Source: UBA4246 sp045113475
GTDB taxonomy: Bacteria > Bacillota > Clostridia > Christensenellales > Aristaeellaceae
Length of the DNA: 6,323 nt
Reading direction: 5' to 3'
NCBI GenBank assembly: GCA_045113475.1
Contig: JBGUIY010000220.1
Location: 1-6,323 of the forward strand
The notes beneath the pieces were generated by a model. It saw nothing but the letters and a program-made list of their open reading frames with translations, did no database searches and was not told the origin of the DNA. Position numbers and translations under genes: made by a program. This document shows positions 1 through 5,207 of the stretch, one piece after another; position 1 is the first letter of the stretch; each line of letters begins with the position of its first letter.

Positions 1-169
1 AATCCTCCCTGTTCAGCGCGTCGTACCAGGAAAGGTCGTACCGGCTCTCCTGCCACTGCCGCGCCTCTTCCAGCGTCTGCCTGCGTATCCCCATGGAATA
101 GCCTGCCATCAGCCAGCTCACGGCCGAAAGCAGGGCCAGGAGCAGCAGCACTGCCAGCACAATCAGCAT
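1..169 (-). CDS. Membrane-anchored protein, N-terminal fragment; possible alpha/beta hydrolase
   Basis: Only the first 56 codons are in the window; the gene runs off the left edge. The fragment begins MLIVLAVLLLLALL, a strongly hydrophobic helix of about 22 residues. A basic stretch (IRRQ, residues 28-31) and a Trp/Tyr-rich segment (SRYDLSWYDALNRED, about 42-56) follow. This layout resembles the N-terminus of clostridial membrane-anchored alpha/beta hydrolases, in which a WYD-type segment precedes the hydrolase core. That is recognition from memory, and no catalytic residue is visible here. The ATG is supported by a GGAGG six bases upstream. The gene starts 13 bp after the EEP-family gene, so it is very probably the next gene of the same operon. 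Basic residues after the helix suggest that the body of the protein lies on the cytoplasmic side. The membrane-anchored N-terminus is well supported; the family is tentative. Confidence 0.55.
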   Translation of the reverse strand, partial: MLIVLAVLLLLALLSAVSWLMAGYSMGIRRQTLEEARQWQESRYDLSWYDALNRED

Positions 170-175
170 ATTCCG

Positions 176-180
176 CCTCC
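176..180 (-). promoter_or_regulatory. Ribosome binding site of the left-edge gene
   Basis: On the minus strand GGAGG precedes the ATG at 169 with a six-base spacer. It lies in the short gap after the TAA stop (183-185) of the preceding gene and fixes the start of the truncated left-edge gene. Confidence 0.75.
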
Positions 181-182
181 GC

Positions 183-1253
183 TTACATGTCCTGCAGCGT
201 TACCGTCAGGCGGACAGGATTATGGTCCGTCGCCGCAAAATCCAGGGACACGGTCTGTATCTCCTCGACCAGCAGGTTATAGGAGACAATGAAGCCGTCG
301 ATCAGGTAATACTGGAAATTGCTGTGGTCAGCGCCGGCGTAGGCTTTGTCCAGCAAGCGGCAGGTCGGCACATTCCCGTCCATCAGCAGGCTCAGCCGCG
401 GATCGAAGTCCGCCGTGTCGATAACGCCCGGCGTCCACATGCCCGCGCGAACGGGCCAGCGGCTCTGGTCGGCGTTGGAGAAGATCTGGTTGAAATCACC
501 GCCGGCGATGACGTAGTTGCCCTTGTCCACTTCCGCCTTCAGGAATCCGGCCAGCATGGCGGTCTGGGCCGCCTTGCCTGAGCCGTCGTCATAGGCCTCC
601 AGGTGCAGGTTCACCGCCACCAGCTCTTTGCCGGTGCCCTCCACGGGGATACGGCTGACCAGCAGGCAGCGCTTCAGGTTGGTCAGGCGGATGGGCCAGG
701 AAAAGGGACAGGGCAGCTGGACGCGGCTGGCCGAGGCAACCGGATAGCGGGACAGGGTCAGCAGGCCGGACTCCACATGCCCGATAGGCGGCACCGGATA
801 AGGCACGTACAGGGCGTTGTAATTGAAGGCGGTCAGCGCGTCGTACCGGGGAAAGGCGCTGGAAAGCTGCGTCCACTGGTCGATATGGTGGGAACGGTCG
901 GAATTCTTGTCCGCCTCCTGAACGAGGATCAGGTCAGGCGCTTCCGAGGTCAGATAGCCCTGGATCTCCGCCATGTTCTGCCGCACGCGCTCGGCGTCGG
1001 CGGTCTGCACCATGCTGCCGCCGTCCATGAAGAAGTCGGCGTTGTCCCCCAATGCGCCGAAGCCGATATTCCAGCTGACCACGCGCACGGTATCCCCCAG
1101 GCGCAGGATCTCAGACGCCGAGCCCGCGGGCGTGACCGCTTCCGTATCCGCAGGACGGTACTCCGCGACGGTCAGGATCAGGATGCCGACAGCTGCCAGT
1201 CCGACGACCGCGGCCAGCAAGATCGCGATGAATTTCAACAGCTTACGGATCAT
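183..1253 (-). CDS. Membrane-anchored endonuclease/exonuclease/phosphatase (EEP) family hydrolase
   Basis: This 356-residue protein belongs to the EEP superfamily of metal-dependent phosphodiesterases (DNase I, sphingomyelinase and inositol phosphatase relatives). A basic N-terminus (MIRKLLK) and a hydrophobic helix (about 8-30) predict an anchor with the catalytic domain outside the cell. The expected active-site blocks are all present in order: SWNIGFG (N62), LVQEAD (E113), NLHLEA (H217), GGDFNQ (D253, N255), LIDG (D319) and TDHNP (D343, H344). The FFMDGG segment (74-79) recalls a Bacillota subgroup known mainly from genome annotation. Its start overlaps the stop of the GDPD gene as ATGA, and GGAGG lies ten bases upstream (1264-1268), so translation is probably coupled. 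The product should be catalytically active. Substrate (phospholipid head group, sugar phosphate or nucleic acid) cannot be told from sequence. Family assignment is secure; a specific activity is not. Confidence 0.88.
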   Translation of the reverse strand: MIRKLLKFIAILLAAVVGLAAVGILILTVAEYRPADTEAVTPAGSASEILRLGDTVRVVSWNIGFGALGDNADFFMDGGSMVQTADAERVRQNMAEIQGYLTSEAPDLILVQEADKNSDRSHHIDQWTQLSSAFPRYDALTAFNYNALYVPYPVPPIGHVESGLLTLSRYPVASASRVQLPCPFSWPIRLTNLKRCLLVSRIPVEGTGKELVAVNLHLEAYDDGSGKAAQTAMLAGFLKAEVDKGNYVIAGGDFNQIFSNADQSRWPVRAGMWTPGVIDTADFDPRLSLLMDGNVPTCRLLDKAYAGADHSNFQYYLIDGFIVSYNLLVEEIQTVSLDFAATDHNPVRLTVTLQDM

Positions 1254-2074
1254 GGATGCTCTTCCTCCGGAATAAAACCTTCAAAAATCTGCGTTTCATA
1301 GCGGCCCTTCAGCCGCGCCATATCCGCCCGGGAACGGACGGTCCAGGCCACCCAGTGGGCCGGCCACAGCCGCAGCAGGCGCAGCGGCAGGCTGTGGTCC
1401 GTCGCCGCCTCCGCGGCGATAAAGTCCGGCCTGCCCAGCACATTCATGGTCTGGGAGGCCAGAAAGCGCGTGATCAGCGTTTTCGGCTGCTTTGACGGCG
1501 CGCTGAGCCCGAAGGTCAGCTGACCCCGCAGGATGTCCGGCCGGTTCTTCCGGTACCAGCGCACAGCGCGGGGATCGAAGCTCTCGATCATATACCGCCC
1601 GGAATAGCCGCTCATCCGCCTGTCGATCAGTTCGCACAGCAGCGCGACGCGTTTGTCGGACTTGATCTCGATCAGCAGCGGCACGCGCCCGTCCACCGCC
1701 GCCAGGAATTCGTCGAAGGTCGGGATCAGGCAATCGGTACCCGCCAGCCGGCAGGCGCGGAGCTCCTCCAGCGTGCAGTCTGCGACCTTGCGGGAATCAC
1801 CGCACATGCGCACCAGGTCGTCGTCGTGGAACACCACCAGGCGGTCGTCCCGGGTGATGTGCACGTCCGTTTCGATGCCGTAGCCGCCTTCCACCGCTGC
1901 GCGGAAAGCAGGCAGGCTGTTTTCGGGACGCTCGGCGTTCCACAGTCCGCGGTGGGCGTACCAGCGGCCGGTCATGGCGCTCATGTCCCGCCGTCCGAAG
2001 CGCGGCGCGATCAGGAACAGATACAGCAGAAAGAGACCTGCCGCGATGAGCAGAAGAATGGTCCAAACACTCAT
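1250..2074 (-). CDS. Membrane-anchored glycerophosphodiester phosphodiesterase (GDPD family)
   Basis: The 274-residue product hydrolyses glycerophosphodiesters to glycerol 3-phosphate and an alcohol, by family. Counting from MSVWT, a hydrophobic helix (about 3-23) is followed by a basic IAPRFGRR segment, so the catalytic domain is predicted to be cytoplasmic. GDPD hallmarks are all present: AHRG (H41, R42), PENS (50-53), the metal ligands E68 and D70 in IETDVH, the second histidine in FHDDD (H83), IEIKSDK (E136, K138), ESFD (164-167) and WTV (244-246) near the end. Length suits a short-form GDPD with one anchor. The chosen ATG lies four bases after the stop of the transporter gene. An in-frame ATG at 2095 would add seven residues (MRGTTEP) and overlap that gene by 17 bp. 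It has a weak GGAAG upstream, but the shorter form gives the usual membrane-anchor N-terminus. The 3' end overlaps the EEP gene by four bases. Confidence 0.92.
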   Translation of the reverse strand: MSVWTILLLIAAGLFLLYLFLIAPRFGRRDMSAMTGRWYAHRGLWNAERPENSLPAFRAAVEGGYGIETDVHITRDDRLVVFHDDDLVRMCGDSRKVADCTLEELRACRLAGTDCLIPTFDEFLAAVDGRVPLLIEIKSDKRVALLCELIDRRMSGYSGRYMIESFDPRAVRWYRKNRPDILRGQLTFGLSAPSKQPKTLITRFLASQTMNVLGRPDFIAAEAATDHSLPLRLLRLWPAHWVAWTVRSRADMARLKGRYETQIFEGFIPEEEHP

Positions 2075-2078
2075 CGGC

Positions 2079-3383
2079 TCAGTTGTCCCCCGCATCGAAG
2101 GCTTCCAGCCCGCGCTTCGCTTCAGGCCTGGCGTCGCCGTGCTTCACGAAGCACATGGTCAGCACCGAAACGGCCACCATGATGCCCGCGTAGGGAAACA
2201 GCGTGTGATAGCCCACATGCTCCAGGAGCCAGCCGGAAAGGATGGGCGTCAGCACCTGCGCTGCCATGGAGAAGGTGTAGTAATAGCCGGTATATTTGCC
2301 CGTGTCGGCACCGCTGGCCAGCTCCACCACCATGGGGAAGGAGTTCACGTTGATGGATGCCCAGGCGATGCCCACCAGCGCGAACAGCACGAACATCAGC
2401 GCGCCAAGGGAATGGACGGTGCCTGCCAGGAAAAAGCATGCCGACAGCAGGACCGCCCCGGCCAGGATGACCTTTTTCCGCCCCAGCCTGGAAGAGACGA
2501 TGCCCACCGGCCAGTAGCTGAGCGTGGCAGCGGCGGTGGCCACCAGGATGCAGTTGGAGGCTGTGCCCTCCCGCACCTGCCACTGGGAGATGGCGTACTT
2601 GCTGAAAGCCGTGGTGACCGCGTTGTAGCCCATGAACCAGAACGCCACCGAGAACAGGATCAGGAGCAGGCTGCGCATGACCGCCGGATTCAGCTTGCCG
2701 CTCTTCTCGTCGCGGGTGACAGCCGTTTCCGCTTCAGACTCGCCGTAGTTGATGCGCTCCATCTCCGCCACCAGCGGGCGCTCACGGATGGTTTTGTACA
2801 GTACGAACACGCTGACTGCCATGATGGCGGCGACAGCGTAAAAGAGCAGGGAATAATCGGATACCGTTTCGCCGTTTTCGGCCACGATGTGCCGGATGGC
2901 GACATTGTTGAGCGCCAGCGTCAGCATGCCGCCCACGGTGCCCATCAGGTTGATGACGGCGTTGCCCTTTGAACGCAGGGGCTTGGGCGTGACGTCCGGC
3001 ATCAGCGCCACGGCGGGAGAGCGGTACAGGCCCATCGAAATCAGCAGCAGGCCCAGCACCACCAGAAAGACCGGCAGGGAGTTCATGCCGATCACCACGG
3101 GCAGCGACACCGTGAACAGGACCGCCAGGAAGGTGCCCAGCAGGATGAAGGGCATGCGCCGGCTCATTTTCGCCTTGCAGCGGTCCGACAGCGCGCCGAA
3201 ATACGGCAGCAGGAAGAGCGCCAGCACGTTGTCCATGGCCATGACCACACCGGCCCACGTATCGTTGAGCCCGTAGGTGTTCTTCAGCACCAGCGGCACC
3301 GTGAAGTCGTACATCTGCCAGAAGGTGCAGATGGACAGGAAGGCCAGGCCCACCAGCATGGTGCGCTTGTAGTTGAGTTTCAT
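2079..3383 (-). CDS. MFS transporter, SLC45/sugar-type, 12 transmembrane helices
   Basis: This 434-residue protein is a major facilitator superfamily permease in the inner membrane. Hydrophobic stretches support twelve helices in two sets of six, split by a charged central loop (about 199-237, with ERPLVAEMERINYGESEAE). Useful marks are DNVLALFLLPYFGALSDR (D51, then the GALSDR motif-A equivalent at 63-68), a basic loop (KAKMSRRMP), RSPAVALMPD (121-130) at helix 4-5, SSRLGRKK (297-304) as the second motif-A copy, and GKYTGYYYTFS (362-372) in helix 11. These resemble SLC45 and sucrose/maltose-type carriers more than drug exporters, so sugar:cation symport is the best guess; the substrate is not known. 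ATG overlaps the preceding gene's stop as ATGA, with AAGGAG at 3394-3399 ten bases upstream. The next gene, a GDPD, starts within a few bases of its stop, so transport and phosphodiester cleavage may be linked. Family call is strong; specificity is inferred. Confidence 0.88.
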   Translation of the reverse strand: MKLNYKRTMLVGLAFLSICTFWQMYDFTVPLVLKNTYGLNDTWAGVVMAMDNVLALFLLPYFGALSDRCKAKMSRRMPFILLGTFLAVLFTVSLPVVIGMNSLPVFLVVLGLLLISMGLYRSPAVALMPDVTPKPLRSKGNAVINLMGTVGGMLTLALNNVAIRHIVAENGETVSDYSLLFYAVAAIMAVSVFVLYKTIRERPLVAEMERINYGESEAETAVTRDEKSGKLNPAVMRSLLLILFSVAFWFMGYNAVTTAFSKYAISQWQVREGTASNCILVATAAATLSYWPVGIVSSRLGRKKVILAGAVLLSACFFLAGTVHSLGALMFVLFALVGIAWASINVNSFPMVVELASGADTGKYTGYYYTFSMAAQVLTPILSGWLLEHVGYHTLFPYAGIMVAVSVLTMCFVKHGDARPEAKRGLEAFDAGDN

Positions 3384-4183
3384 CGACCGTCATCTCCTTG
3401 CCGTGTCAAATATCCGAGCATATCGTCCGCATAGCGTCTCGCCGCGTCCGGATCATAGCACACCGGTTCATCGCTTTCATAATCCGCCAGGGCGGCCCTG
3501 ATCAGCGGGTGATGCGCCGGAGGCAGGTGCTTCAGCGCCCACTCGCCGCCCTCCTTTTTGGAAAGGACGAGCCTCTCCTGCCGGTAAGCGAGCACACGCG
3601 CCAGGTTCAGCGTCAGGTACATCGTGTTGTCCGCGATCTCTTCCCGCGCGCCGGCCACATCCTCCATAATGGCGTCCAGGTAATCCGCCTCCGGCACCTC
3701 ATCGAACACTTCGCCGACCGGCCGGCCGCAAAGGCAGACGCCCCGCCTGCGTATCACCGTAAAGTGCGCGGCGAGGTCCCTGTCCGTCCCACGCATATCC
3801 CGGATATATCCGCCGGGATCCCGCATGCAGCGCTCCAGATGCATCCTGGAATAATGCAGTTCAAAGGGCGTCGGATAGACGAAAGGGCGGCAGACGCCCT
3901 CCAGTAGCACGCTCATCTCGATCCCGCCGCGGTGCAGCGCCGCGTTCCCGCCCGGCAGGGCCGCGTCGAGTTCCATGACCATGTCCAGGAAGCGCCGTTT
4001 GCAGTCGTCCGCCATGCCGTGCCGGATCACCGCGATCAGGTCCAGATCGCTCTTTGCCGGGTGATAGCAGCCCATCGCGGCGGAACCGTGCAGATATACG
4101 CCGACAAGGTTCTCCGTCAGGATGATCCGGGCGTTTTCCGCGAAGCGTTTCAATACGCTGTCGGTATTTGGATATGTGCTCAT
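3380..4183 (-). CDS. AadA-like nucleotidyltransferase with aminoglycoside adenylyltransferase-type C-terminal domain
   Basis: The 267-residue protein has the layout of ANT(3'')/ANT(9)-type adenylyltransferases: an N-terminal nucleotidyltransferase domain followed by an all-helical C-terminal domain (DUF4111 type). Catalytic marks are VYLHGSAAMG (29-38, with the GS signature at 33-34), KSDLDLIAV (D46 and D48, metal ligands) and GIEMSV (E89, in the place of the AadA catalytic base). PFELHYS (106-112) and SKKEGGEWAL (208-217) match the C-terminal family pattern. Such proteins transfer AMP from ATP, in known members to streptomycin or spectinomycin. Many environmental relatives have no shown resistance role, so the natural substrate is open. 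The start is fixed by an in-frame TAG at 4190-4192, nine bases upstream of the ATG. The only Shine-Dalgarno candidate is a weak AGGA twelve bases upstream. Its stop overlaps the MFS start, which makes it the first gene of the operon. Confidence 0.85.
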   Translation of the reverse strand: MSTYPNTDSVLKRFAENARIILTENLVGVYLHGSAAMGCYHPAKSDLDLIAVIRHGMADDCKRRFLDMVMELDAALPGGNAALHRGGIEMSVLLEGVCRPFVYPTPFELHYSRMHLERCMRDPGGYIRDMRGTDRDLAAHFTVIRRRGVCLCGRPVGEVFDEVPEADYLDAIMEDVAGAREEIADNTMYLTLNLARVLAYRQERLVLSKKEGGEWALKHLPPAHHPLIRAALADYESDEPVCYDPDAARRYADDMLGYLTRQGDDGR

Positions 4184-4200
4184 CGAATACTATCATCCTG

Positions 4201-4240
4201 ACCGGGTTTCATGCCCGGGCTTGTCCGTTCGTGCCCCGGT
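4201..4240 (-). promoter_or_regulatory. GC-rich leader with three competing stem segments
   Basis: On the minus strand the leader of the nucleotidyltransferase gene carries ACCGGG (4240-4235), GCCCGGGC (4220-4213, self-complementary) and CCCGGT (4206-4201). Segment one can pair with two (5 bp) or three (6 bp), and two can pair with three (5 bp), so the pairings exclude one another. The last segment ends 17 bases before the ATG and next to the weak AGGA. No U-run follows, so an intrinsic terminator is unlikely. Control of translation start or RNA stability is possible, but no function is shown. Confidence 0.35.
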
Positions 4241-4254
4241 TCAGATGCTTTCAT

Positions 4255-4260
4255 ATTATA
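4255..4260 (-). promoter_or_regulatory. Candidate -10 box for the five-gene operon
   Basis: The minus strand reads TATAAT here, a perfect -10 consensus, about 72 bases before the nucleotidyltransferase ATG. No convincing -35 hexamer sits 16-18 bases upstream; that space is filled by the inverted repeat at 4264-4298. No TGn extension is seen. The predicted start near 4248 would give a leader of about 65 bases. A promoter is likely on position, but is uncertain without a -35. Confidence 0.45.
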
Positions 4261-4263
4261 ACT

Positions 4264-4298
4264 GATGGGCGCCGCATCGAGATGCTGGAGCGCCCATC
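4264..4298. repeat. Composite inverted repeat upstream of the operon (operator or terminator-like hairpin)
   Basis: A perfect 9-bp inverted repeat, GATGGGCGC (4264-4272) and GCGCCCATC (4290-4298), encloses a second 4-bp stem, GCAT/ATGC (4274-4277 and 4282-4285), around a CGAG tetraloop. One unpaired base lies between the stems on one side and four on the other. It sits 61 bp past the purR stop and just upstream of the TATAAT box. As RNA from purR it would be a stable hairpin, but only AGTTATAAT follows, not a U-tract. As DNA it fills the -35 region, which fits a repressor or activator site. Either role is inference. Confidence 0.6.
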
Positions 4299-4358
4299 CG
4301 GTTGCAAACATAGGATTTCTCGATCAGCGCCCTGGACGGACGGCAGACCGTGCCGGCT

Positions 4359-5168
4359 TCATTTGATCCACGCGCCAGGGCGCACGGTGGCGGTGCGGTT
4401 GTCCACGATGGGATCCAGCACCATGACCGCCTTCTCGTCCTCCACCACGCGCTGGGAGCCGCGTACCGACAGCACGAAGCAGGCGCCCTGCACCTTGATG
4501 CCGAATTCCGCCATCAGGGAGCACATGCCCCGGGCCGTACCGCCGCCGCGCTTGAAGTCGTCCACAATGATCGCGTTCTGCCCCTGCTGCACCGCGCGCT
4601 TGGGCAGGGACATCATTTCGATCTGGCCGCCGCCGGAAACATAGCTGATGTTCACCGTGCCGCCCTCGTACACCTTGATGGAGCGGCGGGCGATGACCAG
4701 GGGCAGGTGCAGGGCCGCCGCGGTCTCCAGGGCCACGGGGATGCCCTTGGTCTCCATGGTGAGGATGAAGTCCGCGGGGGTATCGTAATACTCGGCGGCG
4801 ATCAGCTCGCCGATGGAGCGCACCGTGTCCGGCTCGGACAGGATATCCGACAGATACAGGTAGCCGCCGGGCAGGATGCGATCACGGTCCATCAGCCGGG
4901 CGCAGAGGCTGGACACGAAGGGACGCGCGTTGACCACGTTGCCGCTCATGCGGTAGCGCACGCCGCCGCCCGCGCCGGTGACCGTTTCGATGGTGCCCAG
5001 GCGGAAGGTGCGGAAGGTGCGCGCAAGAATGGCGGTGTCCTCACTGATCGTGGACTTGGCCGCGGAAAACATCTCGCAGAAATATGAAAGTGTGTAGATT
5101 TTGTTGGGGGTCGCCGTGAGCACCCTGCTCATGACGGCCAGACGTTCCCCGCGTTTGACCTTGTCCAC
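4359..5168 (-). CDS. purR: Purine operon repressor PurR
   Basis: The 269-residue protein matches the Bacillota PurR family, which represses purine synthesis genes and is released from DNA by PRPP. Bacillus subtilis PurR is about 285 residues. The N-terminal winged-helix domain (about 1-75) contains the family block SAAKSTISED (35-44) and a glycine-rich wing (TGAGGGVRYR, 64-73). RILPGGYLYLSDIL (97-110) links to the phosphoribosyltransferase-like domain. This domain carries TKGIP (140-144), KVYEGGTVNISYVSGG (165-180) and the PRPP-binding loop IIVDDFKRGGGTARG (200-214), with both acidic residues (D203, D204) intact. PRPP sensing should be retained. The start is GTG, set by GGGAGG six bases upstream; no ATG fits as well. 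It lies 39 bp after tyrS without a terminator between, so the two are probably co-transcribed. No convincing PurBox was found in the window, so its targets must lie elsewhere. Identity is very secure. Confidence 0.96.
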   Translation of the reverse strand: MDKVKRGERLAVMSRVLTATPNKIYTLSYFCEMFSAAKSTISEDTAILARTFRTFRLGTIETVTGAGGGVRYRMSGNVVNARPFVSSLCARLMDRDRILPGGYLYLSDILSEPDTVRSIGELIAAEYYDTPADFILTMETKGIPVALETAAALHLPLVIARRSIKVYEGGTVNISYVSGGGQIEMMSLPKRAVQQGQNAIIVDDFKRGGGTARGMCSLMAEFGIKVQGACFVLSVRGSQRVVEDEKAVMVLDPIVDNRTATVRPGAWIK

Positions 5169-5174
5169 GTTAAA

Positions 5175-5180
5175 CCTCCC
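5175..5180 (-). promoter_or_regulatory. Ribosome binding site of purR (supports GTG start)
   Basis: GGGAGG on the minus strand lies six bases before the GTG at 5168. It is the strongest Shine-Dalgarno match in the window and decides the non-ATG start of purR. Confidence 0.8.
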
Positions 5181-5207
5181 GTCTGCTGTGCTGAATCACG
5201 CGCTTTA

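Noticed and set aside
11..856. Near-repeat of about 25 bp (GTCGTACC core) at 11-35 and 831-856.
   Set aside because: Both copies encode a Tyr-Asp-Ala-Leu stretch in different proteins; similarity is short and imperfect, and nothing else suggests duplication.
603..1301. Long plus-strand open frames, here and at 1974-2972, 4350-5087 and 5226-5951.
   Set aside because: They lie opposite well-supported minus-strand genes, are rich in His, Arg, Gly and Gln and match no family; they arise from high third-position GC.
4222..4235. CACGAACGG on the minus strand, partly like a PurR-binding PurBox (CCGAAC core).
   Set aside because: One core base differs, the AT-rich flanks are missing and no second inverted copy lies at the usual distance.
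4264..4298. Intrinsic terminator of purR.
   Set aside because: The hairpin is strong but no U-run follows on the minus strand, so it is listed as an inverted repeat of unknown role.
4307..4312. TATGTT on the minus strand as a second -10 box.
   Set aside because: Weak match, no -35 at a proper distance, and a better TATAAT lies downstream.
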